This document shows positions 1 to 12,100 of a stretch of DNA of 12,288 bases, piece by piece. A program made the translations under genes and the position numbers. Below the pieces are notes generated by a model that ran no database searches, had not been told where the DNA came from, and saw only the letters and a list, made by a program, of their open reading frames with translations. Source of the DNA: Planctomycetota bacterium. GTDB lineage: Bacteria > Planctomycetota > Planctomycetia > Planctomycetales > Planctomycetaceae. Position 1 is the first letter of the stretch. Every line of letters begins with the position of its first letter. The DNA is taken from positions 1-12,288 of the forward strand of contig JAPLOC010000237.1 in assembly GCA_026692825.1 (NCBI GenBank). The letters are read 5' to 3'.

Positions 1-197
1 CCCGCCGCTACCGTCAGCGTCACAATTTCCGTTGATCCGAAATCGAGGCCGGTCAAGATCTGACCCGCCGCTACGGTGACGATATGGACCCCGGTCGTGC
101 CGGTCCGCAGAACCGGATCGCCGGCACCGCCGCCGCCAATTCCGCCCGATCCACTGTCGCCGTCGCCCGATTCGCGGTTGTAGAGATCGCGGACCAG
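1..197 (-). other. Gly/Ser/Asp linker and start of a further beta module
   Basis: Residues 4031-4095. After the peptidase comes RESGDGDSGSGGIGGGGAGD, a flexible linker, then GVHIVTVAAGQILTGLDFGS. The VTVxxGQxxTGLDFG pattern is typical of the last strand of SdrD/Cna-B-type modules in planctomycete proteins. The protein continues past the window edge, so the peptidase is not C-terminal. Confidence 0.65.
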
Positions 198-3100
198 TCG
201 CACGTCGGTCGCAGAGAATGTCGTCCGTTCCTGGGAGTAACGACCATCCATGATATCTTCGCCGACGATGAAATCGGTGTGCCCCAGTCCGATGGCGTGG
301 CCGATCTCGTGGGCCATGACAGTGAAGAAGTCAAACGTGCCGGCAGGGTTGCCGTTGGAGTAGGTATCGTCCCAGACCTCGGCCGAATCGAGCCAGACTT
401 TGCCGGCGGTGATGATGTACTGGCCGTCGATCTTCGAGAACGTGCCGCCACCCAGGGCGAGCGTCCCCCGCGGCGCACTCTTGTACCCGAGCGCCGCCAG
501 ATCTCCCACGCCGATGGTGATGACGCCGTTCGCGCCGGCCGTCGTACTGCGGATGAAATTCAGCCGGCCATCGGAAACGCTCTCCCAACTGTCAAATGCA
601 AACTCGGCGATCCCGATCTGTGTCGTCGAAATCGAATTCGAATAGCCGCCAAGCGAGCGGAAGTCGTAATAGATGTCGATCACGTCGGGAGTCGAGGGGT
701 CAGCATCGCGCCAGTTGTACTTGGTGCCGGCACCGGTGTAGAACGGGCTCGCCGTGCCAGAGCCGGTCTCGTCTGTCGCCCCATAGAGTGCCCGCAACAG
801 ATTGCCGTCGGCGGTGGAAACATGGGAAATCTCTCGTCCGTATTTAAAACCGTTGACCGGCGTCCCTCCGCAGCCGCAATGCGTCTGGAACAGCAGATTC
901 TGGGTTGAACCTTCCGCCAATTTGATCAATTCGCCGGACGGGGCGACATCGGTCACGGTGACCCCCAGCGCATGGCCAATTTCGCGAGCCACAATGGTGA
1001 AAAAGTCGTACGCCCCCGCAATGTCACCGTTGTTGTAAGTACTTTCCCAGTTTTCGGCTTGATCCAGCCAAACCACTCCCGAGGAAATCGACTTTCCGGA
1101 CACCTCGTTGTGGAACGTTCCCCCTCCGAGACCGAAAGTCTGCTTGATGCCACTGACATAGCCGAGTGCCCCCAGATCTCCCACGCCAATCGTAATGATC
1201 TGGTCGGCGGGGCTTGCCGTATCGCGGACAAACCGCACCAGATTGCCCGACGCACTCGTCCACGAGCGCAGCGCCATTTCGGCAAGTTCTGTCTGGGTGG
1301 AGCTGATCTGATTGCTGAAGCCGTTCAGATCACGGAAATCGTAACGGATCTCAATGACGTGACTCGTCGACGGGTCGGCGTCCGCCCAGGCATAGCGCGA
1401 CGACGAAGCGCCGGTCGAGCTGTCGGTGTACAGATCGATGGAGTCGGTATTGGCCGTGGATGAATCGGCTGATCCATTCGACTCGCCCACGGCCGGAGAC
1501 GTTCCCGGGAACGTTTGTTTCCAGCCGTCGGGTAACACCTCGGCGACCGTGTAAACACCCGCCGGGAGACCGGTGAAGCGGTAGGCCCCGTTCAAGTCGG
1601 TGACCGTCGTGAGTTCACCGGGTTCCAGCGCTCCGTTCTGATTCGAGTCGAGGAAGACCGTCCATCCCACCAGCGCCTCTTCGTTCGCATCGTGTACCTT
1701 GTTCTGGTTGACATCGTGCCAGAGATCGCCATGCAGCTCCGCCGGGGCGGGGGGAGCGACATACCGCCATTCGACCGATTCGACGCCGGCCCCCAAATTG
1801 TCTGCGACGTCATGCAGTTCCGAGGTATCGATCGCAAGGCGGTACAGTCCGTCGATGCCGGCCAAGCCCGCCAGACCCGAGATTCTAAACGTATGGTCAT
1901 CCCGCTTTTCAATGGCTGGAATGGCCGGCAGCAGGTTCGGACCGCCGTCCCGTGTAAATGTCAGCGACGCCGGGTCGAGCGTTGTTTCGCGAACCGCCTC
2001 GCTGAACGTGATGTCGACGAAATCCGGCACTGTTGAACCAGTCTGCCGGGGGGCATTTCCCCAGGCGCTGACGACCGGTGCCACCTGGTCGACAAACAGC
2101 CGATAGTCGACCTGACTCGAGTTGCCTGCCAGGTCGGTAACGACCACACCCAGCCGATGACTGCCAGCCACGTCCAGGATGACGGCAATTGTGAACTGGC
2201 CACTGACGTTCGTCTGGCTGGCCAAAACGGCTCCCGTGGCAGGGTTCACGATGGTCACCGTGACGTGAGATTCCGCCACCGTTCCAGAAATCGTTCCCGC
2301 GAGCTCATTGGTAATCCCATCTCCAGCAATCCCGCTGTCGATTGTAAACGCCAGTTGGGAAGCTGTCGCCGGCGCGGTTCGGTCGACCGTGAAGTCATAA
2401 CCGAAGGAACCGGTTCCGGGATTTCCGGCGGGGTCGCTCACATCGGCACCGTCGAGTGTAAACAGGTAAGCACCATCGACGTCAGTCAATGAAGCAATGC
2501 CCGCGAGATGCCAGGTCGTATCGTTGATCTGGGAAATCGTCAGACCGACGGTCGAGACTGCGGATCCACCTCGGGTGAGTTTCACGTCACCGGCCGTGAA
2601 ACTGCCCGCCGCCAGGCGCTCGTTGAATTCAACGTCGAAATCCCCCACCGTCTGGCGGGTGGGCGACGCGGGAAGCCCGGTCATCGACACGATCTGCGGT
2701 CCAACGGAATCCATGCGCCACGAAACCGACATGCCGCCGACGCCGGCCAAACGCTGCGACGAACTCACCAGGACGACCGCGGCGCTCGAAAGCGCGCAGC
2801 AGGAATCAAAGTCGAAACTGGCGGCGCAGGCCGAGCACACCCGGTTCCTGGCCACGCCATCACGCCGCAGAACCAGATCGCTCACGTCCAGCGACGTGGC
2901 ATCGATCGCCCTGTTGAACGTCACCGTCAGGTTGTCCACAGCCGTGTTACGCAGCGCCCCCGCGAGACCGGCAATTCCGGTCACAGCCGGCGCTGTCTCG
3001 GCCTTGTTCCATTCGACGGTTTCATGACCGATCCCCGGATTTCCAAATCGATCGGTGACTCCCGAAGCAAGAATCGTCAGGGAATACGCACCGTCGATGC

Positions 3101-6100
3101 TATTGAGCGACGATAGTCCTCCGATCTGATAGGAGTTTCCTCCCCGAGGGGTGATCGTCACGCCCGATGTGATGAGGTTCGTCGCACCGCCATTCCGATA
3201 CAGGGCGAGGTCACCGACATCGAAACTCAATTCGTCGACTGGTTCAGAAAATGTCACCAGGATTGCGTCGACCGGAGTGGTGACCACAGGGTCGGGAGCT
3301 GTCACGGCGACAATCGTCGGTCCCGCAGCGTCCACCGGGGTGTAGGTGACTGTGTAATGTCCACTTCCGCCATAGTCGAGCAGATGCAGTCGATGTTCCG
3401 AGATCGGGCGGCGTCCTTCGATGAAAGTGCGATCGGTCTGCCAGGCGTTGCCGCCGACGATATTGTCTCCAATCCGGATCACGGTCCCGTCGTCGCGTAC
3501 AATCTGCGAGATGCGATAATCTGCGCCGGCCGGGTCGGACAGCGAGATGTAGTTCCACCCGGCCAAGACGTTGGCGGTCAGTGCCACACTGAGGGCGCCT
3601 GGAACCGGTACGGCCGAGAAGCTGGCCGGCGGGGCGACACTCACGGGAAGTGAAGTCCCGTCGCTGAGGAACAACGTGTCGGGAGTGTCGTGTTCGTCGG
3701 GTATGTCGTTGACGAGAAAGTCGAATTTTCCGTCATCAAACGCTCCTCCCGCAAACGCCAGGTGAATCATCTCATGGATATCCACGCCGTCGATCAATGA
3801 GTATTTCGCGTCACCCAGTGCATCGGTGTGGCGGATCTGTGCCGAATAATCAATGAACTGTCCCTGCAGCGAACTCGTCAGCAGCCAGCGTCCCTGGACG
3901 ACGGAACCCGGGTCGATCGCACCGAAATTGGCCGTGAGTGATGGAGTCAGATTCTGCCCGTCAACTTCGGTGCCCACGATCTGGAAATCGACCAACAGCC
4001 CTTTCTCGTTGTCAACGATTCGCGGATTGGCCGACGTGATCGAAACGTCGTTGGCCACCCCGTAGCCTTTATTCTGGATCTGAACGGCAAGATTGTACGG
4101 CTGGCTGGGTTCGACTTGCGGCGTGAACGGGTCGTCAGCCAGCACATCGCGCTGGTGAAAGTAGTCGATATGCAGCGACGGATTGGGCAACACCGAGATC
4201 GTCACGGGCGTCATTGGAATGGCGATTTCGTCGGCACCGGTGTGGTAGCTCAGCGTCGCACCGACCGCATAGGCGGTCGCAGTCGTCGGGGCGGCCTCAT
4301 TCGATGGAATCAGCAGGAACGTCACGTGGCCCCGCGCACCCGAGGGAATCACCCCGCCCCCCGCCACATCACCGAGTCCGTCCAGTGAATTGACCTCGAC
4401 CTTGAACAAACTGGTCACGTCCTTCCCGTTGGCATCGGTGATGTACAGGTCGACATCGACCGCGGTGAGGTCGGCACTGCTGGAGTTTTCGATGTCAAGC
4501 GTCGCCAGAAAGGCGTCACGAGCGATCACCACTTCTTGATCCACCTGCAGCGACACGCGCCCGCAGACGCCGCTGGGGGCGGTGGTGTTCAAATCGTTGT
4601 ACAGCACCCGCATTCCCGCCCGCAGCGCATCGATCGGCGAATCGAATCCTCGCGACGCAAAGCTGTCAAACGCCACCTGCGCCGCGCTCCGTTTCGCGTT
4701 GTAGACATCGAGATCGATGAAATCGGCGTTGTCGCCAGGCGCCAGGTCGGCCGCGCGCAGAATGCCCGCCGCGTTGTACTGCACCGTGCGGTTCCAGCGG
4801 TCGATAAAGGCGCTGACCTGGGCCGAAGTCACCCCCTCGGGTTGTGCCGACGCGAACAACTGGCTGCGTTCACCGGCGGTGATCAGAGTCCCCTCTTCCG
4901 AATTCGTGTCGATCACGCCCGAGAGGTTCAAATTCCAGGTGTTCAGACCGTCGGCGCTGGCATTATTGAGGAATCCGGCATCCCCGTAGATGTATCGCGG
5001 GAGATTGAGAATTGCGTCGAGCCGCAGAGCATCGTCGTAGACCCGTTGGACCGCGTCGGAGCGGCCGGAAGAGCTGCCGGAAAGCGAATCCCCGAGAATC
5101 GACTGGTAGGGGTCAGACTGCCCGCCGACCACCGTCCCCTTCTTCTTGTCGATGCAATTGATGTAAATGTCGATTCCGCATTTCACGAGGTCGACCACTT
5201 CGCCGGCGAGGGGAATCTTTTTTCCACTCGCCTCGAGACAGTCGATCAACGCCTTGAGCGCATCTTCTGGATTGGAAATCAGCCCCACAATATCCTGGAT
5301 GCATTTCGAGAGGTTTGACGCCGGAATATGTTCCTTAATGCACTCGGCGATGGCCCGCAGGCAGGGATCGCAATCGAACGGCAGCACGGTCACCGGTTCC
5401 ATCCGCAGATCCTGCAGGCCACTGCCAAACCCCCCCACCCAGCCATTGGCCGCGAACCCCACGGCACCCACATTCAAGCCGTCCTGGCCGCCGACGGCGT
5501 CACCCAATGTCGGGAAGCCTCCACACTGTCCGAAATCAAACGAGGTGTTGATGGCGAACAGCGGCACACCGAAGACCAGATCGAGATCGGCACATTTGAA
5601 TTTCCAGGTCAGATACATGGGCAGCGTGCCGCAGTCGCTCGACGATGCCTGCGTTGTCATTCCACCGACCGGTGCGGGGCCGATTTTCTCCAGCAACACA
5701 GGTACCGTGATGGATGAGTTCGCGCCCAGCGTTCCGAAGTCCGTCGCCAGCGGACGGACGGCGTATGTCGCATTCTGGCCGATGTTGAGCTTCACGTCAT
5801 TCGCCGCGATCAGGCCGTAGTTGCTGATCTTGAGTTCGACATACTTGCGGTCGCCTAGGTTGACGAGGTCGCCAAAATCGAACACGGGGGGATCGACCAC
5901 GACGACCGGTGCCGGGACGTTGGTCTCAAAGACCGGCTCCACCGTCACCTGGGTCCGGTCGGGAACGGTCGTTGGCACCACGGTGAAGTTGTATTTCACC
6001 AGGTTTCGGGCACAGAACACCGTGGCTTCATTGATGCGCCCCGCCTCGACCATCACCGTGATTTCCTTGGACAGGTGCTGGCTCGGGGCCACACGAATCG

Positions 6101-9100
6101 TGTAGTACCCCTCGCGCAGCGTCGGAATCGACAGTCGGCCCGAAACGTCGCTCATCCCATGAAAAACTGGTTCTCCCGAGACCGCATCGACGACGACAAT
6201 TGGCGCGGCGGTCACTCGCGGCGATCCGGTCGCGTAATAGGTGAATTCGTCGACGACCTCGATGTCCAGACCGCCGAATGCGCTCCCCACAGTGCGGATC
6301 GTGAGCGGAATGGCGATCCCAATCCCCGAATTCGCGGGAGTCGACCCGGCCAGGACCAGTGACCCGGTGAATTCCCCCAGGGCCTGATCGCCAGGTGGCG
6401 TCAGCCTGATCACCACGACCGTCGACTCCCCGGGCGCCAACGACGCGACCGAGGTACTCGTGACGGCCGACAACCAGCCGGCGCGGGGCAACTGCAATCT
6501 CAGCGGGCCGCTCGCCACGCCGCCGTTGTTCGTGACTGTCACCGAGACAAACCGCTGATCGCCACGAACCACACTCGTCTCGATTCGCGCGAGAGAAGAC
6601 TCCAGCCGCGGCAGAAGCTGCTCGACCGACACGCGGATCGGCACATCCAGTGTTGCCCCTTCGGCACTGGTCAGCCTCAGCAGCACGGTTCCACTGGAGA
6701 GGGAGGCGTCGATCGCCGCCAGGGACCAGGCGAGCGTCAGTGTTCCCGAACCGGGGAGACTCTGGTGGGTACCGCCGTCTCCCAGCACTGGCGTCACGGT
6801 GACATTGGTCAGTCCCGTGATCACCTGCACCCCCAGTTCTGTCAGTGGAATGTCGCTGAGATTTGTCAGCGTGACCTGTCCCCGGGTGGGTGTCGCCCCC
6901 TCCACCAGTTTCACCGCAAGACCGGCTGGCTGCGCCGACATCCCAACGAGAGTGAACGAGTCCTGCGGATTCCCCGCACCCGCGGTGGGATAATGCGCAA
7001 ACAACGTATACCGCCCCGCTTCCCCCGGCAGTGGCCGGAATGCGGTCTGGTAGTTCCCCTGCGCATCGGTGATGGCGCTGATGGTCCGCCGAATGTCTCC
7101 CAGCAGAATGTCAACGCTGACCAAAACGAACGGAACTGGTGCCCCCGTCTGAGTGGCGAGCGCCTTTCCATGAAGATCCACAGGGGCACCCGCCACCCCC
7201 TGAACCAGCGTTGTCTCGACGGTCGCACCGTAAGCCGGTCGGACCTCAATGGGGATCGCCGACAGCCGCATATTGTTTGACTCGATCCCTTCCAGCACCG
7301 CATCGAGGGCGTCGGTCGTGACCACGATCCAGTAGTTGCCCGGACGGCTCGGGAGCTTGAAGGGAACAGTGCCGGCAAACGTATCGAACGGGGCGGTCGA
7401 CTGCAGAGTCCCTGTGAATGCCGACGTGGAAATCAGCGTGTCGCCTCCGATGACCGGGTCGGTTGACAGGTAGATTTTTTGCGTCATTGTCCCCGCGGCC
7501 GGTGCCAGTCCCTGATTCCGCACCCGGTATTGGATGTCGATGGTTGCCCCGGTGACAGCTACGGCGGGAATCGTGATGTCACTGACCACTAGGTCAGGAA
7601 CACTCTGATCGGTTACCGCCAGCAGGGCCGAACCACCCGAATAGCCTGCGGCGTTGGCGGTGATCGTGACCTGTTGCGTTCCGTCCACCACCCCGTCGGC
7701 AATGGTATCGATCAGGAACGTGGTGCCGGCGGCGCCTGCCGGAATCGTGACCTGCAGCGGAACCTGGGCCTCTCCGGTCAGACTGCTGTCCAGGGTGACC
7801 ACGAGTTCGCTGGAAGTCCCGGTGTTCCGTGTGACAGTCCCCGTGACCGCTCCAACGACCCCTTCGGGGGCCATGGCCCGGGTCAGCGACAGTGACAATG
7901 CCAGTCCCTCGTCGTCGGTCACCGTCACGGTGCGCGAAACGCGGCTGCCTGGAATGCGCGAGCCATCGACGGGAAAGGCTCCCCAGGCGTCGATCGTCAC
8001 CTGTCGATCACCATCGATCACCGTGTTGTCCTGGAGTGTCAGTGCAAAGTCGACAGTCGTCTGACCGGCGGGGATCACCACGGTCTCGGGGGCCGCCAGA
8101 ACGCCGGTCTGCGACAGATCGAGGCGGACGGTCAGATCGGCCGCGGTTGTGACGGCCCGGCGAATCGTCGCCTGAAATGCGGGATTGACGGTTCCCTCGC
8201 TCGCGACAGTACGATTCAGCGAGAATGCGAGGTCCGGGAGATCGTTGTCGTTTAGGGTAATACTGTCGCTGCCGTCGACATGGCTGGTCGCCGACGCCCC
8301 CAGGGTAATCGTCAGCGGGGTCTCGGGAATGAGGTCGTCGAGCCCTGCGATTGTGAATGCGGCGCTGGCCTCATTGGCGGGAATCTCAATCGACGGCGGA
8401 AAACTGATCTGAACGGAATTCGACGCGTTGAGTGTGACCGTCAACGGCTGATCTGTCACCACATCACGGGTGACGATCGCCTTCACCGTCGTACCTTCCG
8501 TCAGCGCATTTTGCTGAATAACAAGCGACAGATGACCCGGGTCGACGTCCAGAGCCTTGATCTGGGCTACCGCCGGATCGAAACCCTGGGCCGACGCGTT
8601 CACCGTGACCGTCTGATGACCATCGGCCACGTGATCTGCAACTGCGGTCACGGGAAATGCCACACCCGCCTGTCCTGCGGGAATGGTCACAGTCGCCGGA
8701 ACCAGCAGTTCTGTCTCATCACCGGTCGTCAGATGGAAAACCAGATCCTGCCCCGTGCTTCCGGTACGCGAAACGACGCCCCACAGGGGCACCGCCGCAT
8801 CTTCACGCACCTGGCTGGCCGGCAGCGACAACGATAGCGAGAGGGGAACAGTGACGGCGCTTGGCGAAACGGCTGTGTTGTTGGATTCATCACCCTCGGC
8901 GTAGACAGCGGCTGTGTCTGTCCCAACAACCAGGTAGACAGTGCCCCCCGATCCCTGGCCAAACGTTGGCACCGTGATCTGGGCCGAGTGATTGCCGATG
9001 TCATTGAAAGTGAACGTCCCCGCATACCGGTCGTTCCCCGCCACCGGATCATCGGACAGAAACAACTGCTCGGTCACGGGAAGCGCGGCACCAGCCGGTC

Positions 9101-12100
9101 CCAGATTCGACGTGTTCCAGGAGACAGTGATTGTCTGGCCGGGGACCGCGGTCGTCGGCAGCGACAATTGACCGGGCGACAGATCGACGAGCGCTAGGGA
9201 AAATGCCGCTGCGTAACGATCCTCAGTCGTTTCGCCCTGCACACCGTCAGCATCCTGGTCGAAGCTGTTTCCCGCCAGATCGTGAATTGTCGGCAGCACG
9301 GTCAGCGTATAGTCACCGCTGGCGCTTTGTTGTGTGAAAGGAATTCGCCAGGTCGTCCCACCGAGAATCGCGGGTGTTCCAACTCCGATCGCTCCGTGCG
9401 GTCCCACCAGCGTCACATCCAAAGCCCGCAAATGATCCAGGACTTCACTGAAAACGACATCCACATGATCGACGGCCAACTGCGAAAGGCCGACCGGAGC
9501 CGCGGACACCGCCCGCGGACCGGTCTTGTCGATCGTGAAACCGAAGGAACTCGAGACGGTTAAAGCGTTGCCCGCGATGTCAGTGATCTGGGAGCCCACA
9601 TGGATCGTATAATCTCCTTCCAACGACTGTGTTGGAATCGTAATGTCGAACGCGGTGTCATTGCTGCCGGAGACCGGAGTGATTCCGCTCGGCACGATCG
9701 TACCGGCAGGCCCCGTCAGCGCCAGGTCGTCGCTGGTAAAACTTCCGGTCAAGATGCTCTCGCTGAACGCGACCCTCAAGGTGGATACATCGGTGCGACG
9801 CGGTCCGATCGGCGAAAAGTCGTTGATTTTGGGTGGGGTGACATCGGCCAGTAGTGTGAACTCGTCGCGCAGCAGTGGAGAGACTTCATTGCCGGCTGTA
9901 TCCCGTATCAGGGCGTTGGCCGATACGACATACTGTCCCGACGCCGTGAGTCGATTGAACGAAACGGTGAAAGTCGTGCCATCTCCGCTGACCGACGTCA
10001 GGGGAATATTCACGCCGCCAGGCCCGGTCAACTGGAACAAACTCGCCAGCCCTGGCGACAAGTCAATGGCCTCGCTCAACCGTAACTGCCGGCTCGCGAG
10101 CGGAGCCTGCTCGGTGGCATTGCCGGCCAGCAGCGTCGGCGCGTGAGTGTCGATTTGTACCTGAAGTGACGTGGTGATCGCGGTTCCGGCGAGCGGCGCG
10201 AATGTTGCGTAGACCGTCTTCTGTCCGTCGGTCTGGTGCGGTGCGGTCAGTTCGTAGACGCCTCCCGCAGTCACGTTGCGTGTGACATCCGCGGTGCCGT
10301 CACTGTCGAGATCCAGCGAGATCAGCCCACTGCGATTCACCGTCACGGCGAACGTGGGAGTATCGTCGGCGGTGACATTGTCAACCGGACTGACTCCTGT
10401 GTCGCTGCTGGTAATCAGGTCCAGCGTCACGGTCGCGGCCTCCAAGGGCGCGAGATAGACCGATCCTGCCCCACCCACCACTCCAGTCGTTCCTCCGTTG
10501 GCTTTGATCAGTGTCGTATTGAACTGCGACGAATCAGCCGAATAGACCGCGATTCGCCCTCCACCGCCGCTGGCGTTCGAGATGGCGTTCCCCCCCGCCG
10601 CCGAGATGCTCCCCGTCCCCCCGAGCGTCCCCACCGTCACCTTGATCCCGCCCCCCGATCCCGCCCCGTTCCCGTCGAGGCCGTTCGCCCGCAACGCCCC
10701 GTTCAGCGTCAGTGTGTTCGCCTGGATCTCCACCAGGCCCCCCCCGTAGTTGCCGCCCCCCCCGCTTCCAAAATCCTGCGGGTCGTGGAAATCCCCGTAC
10801 ACCGCGTTGGTCGCCGACCCCCCGACACTTTCTAAACTCCCCCCGAGCCCTCCATAACTCCCCCCGGCACCGGAACCCGCCGCTCCCGCCGTCGTGTTCC
10901 CCTTTGTTCGTCCCGGCATGTAACCCCGCCCGCTCACGTCGATCGAACTCCCTGCATCCACCACGATCGTCCCGCTCACCTGCAGGTTCAGCTTCTCGGT
11001 CGTCGATGTCGTCGAGAACCGCGTCGTCACGATCGCGCCCCCCTTGATCAACAGATCCCCCGTCACACTCAATGTCGGCTGACCCGGCAGTTGCAGCAGC
11101 GCCACCTGCTTTCCCCCCGTCCCCGCATCTACAATCAGCTTCCCCTGCGCCACATCCGTATCCCGCAGATACACCGTTCCCGGACTCGCAGGAAAGTTCC
11201 CTCCCGCTCCCCCATACGCCGTTATGTTCGCCGTCGAGAACCCGCTGTAATCTCCCGCATACACCGCCACCCGCCCCCCACCACCGCTCCCGGTCCTCGG
11301 CGCCACCGCAGCCACCGACGATCCGCCGTTCACTGAGATCCGGCCCGCCCCCGACAACACCCCCGCCGTGATCTTGATCCCCCCTCCCGATCCGCTCCCC
11401 TCATTCACCGACACCCCTTCCGCCTTCACCGCCCCGTCCAGTTGCAGTGTCCCCGCCTGGATCCGGATCAGACCGCCCCCCGCGGCGCTGGCCCCCCCGC
11501 TCCCAAACTCCGCCGGGTCCAGGTAGCTCCCGTACACATCCAGCGGTGACCCGCCCCCCACTCCCCCATAACTCCCCCCCATGTAATCGGGAACAGCCCA
11601 CCCCGCATTCCCCTGCGTCCGTCGCGCCAAGTACCCCCGCCCCGACGCGTCGATCACGCTCGTCGAATCAACCGTCAACGTTTCCAGCACGTTCAACCGC
11701 ACCCCATCCACCACCGTCGCTGTCGACGCCTGCGGTGTGATCGATGACCCGTTCACCAACGTCAGGCTGCTACTGAACGTGAGGTCCATTCCCACGTGTT
11801 CCGCCCGCAGGTTCGCCTTGTTCGCCACCACCGGTTCCGCGATCACCGCACTCGTTTGCCCGGGCAGACCGATCGGCGTCACTCCCCGCCCCCCGGTTCC
11901 CGAATCGATCGTCAGCGTTCCCTGGGCCTCGTCGGTATCCCGCAAATAGATCGCCCCCGGTCCTCCCGCTATCCCTGTCGATCCACCGTACGCCGTCACC
12001 TTCGCAATATCAAATCCACTGTAATCCCCCAGGTACAGCGCGATTCGTCCCCCGCCGCCACTGGCGTTCGAGATGGCGTTCCCCCCCGCCGCCGAGATGC

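Larger units (their letters stand above)
10449..10802 (-). repeat. Repeat unit C (C-terminal, shortened and degenerate at its end)
   Basis: Residues 496-613. The first part is almost identical to unit A. After SGGGGRIAVY (10521-10571) the GDYSGF signature becomes SADSSQF and YLRDTD becomes YLAPLE. The unit then stops and an Ig-like module begins. This looks like the terminal, capping unit of the solenoid, although the capping role is inferred. Confidence 0.65.

Noticed and set aside
84..908. Long plus-strand open frame opposite the peptidase domains
   Set aside because: Its codons lie in exact register opposite the real gene's codons, its translation is Arg/Ala-rich with no recognisable domain, and the minus strand here encodes both matrixin-like domains. 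It is an antisense by-product of GC-rich codon use.
2691..2984. Pair of compensating frameshifts in Ig-like module 6
   Set aside because: Translating the stretch in the other two minus frames gave stops (for example near 2765 and 2803) and no Ig-like motifs, so a frameshift does not restore the missing core. Kept instead as an anomaly of unknown cause.
4536..5318. Plus-strand open frame of 260 codons
   Set aside because: It again mirrors the sense codons. It shows no domain, while the minus strand reads coherently through the Cys-rich and following regions.
6911..7378. Minus-strand open frame of 155 codons in another phase
   Set aside because: It overlaps the CARDB and carboxypeptidase-regulatory-like modules in the main frame, is Arg/Ser-rich and resembles no family.
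10236..11371. Plus-strand open frames rich in Pro, Arg and Ser
   Set aside because: These are readings of the C tracts opposite poly-Gly repeats; low complexity and no conserved motif.
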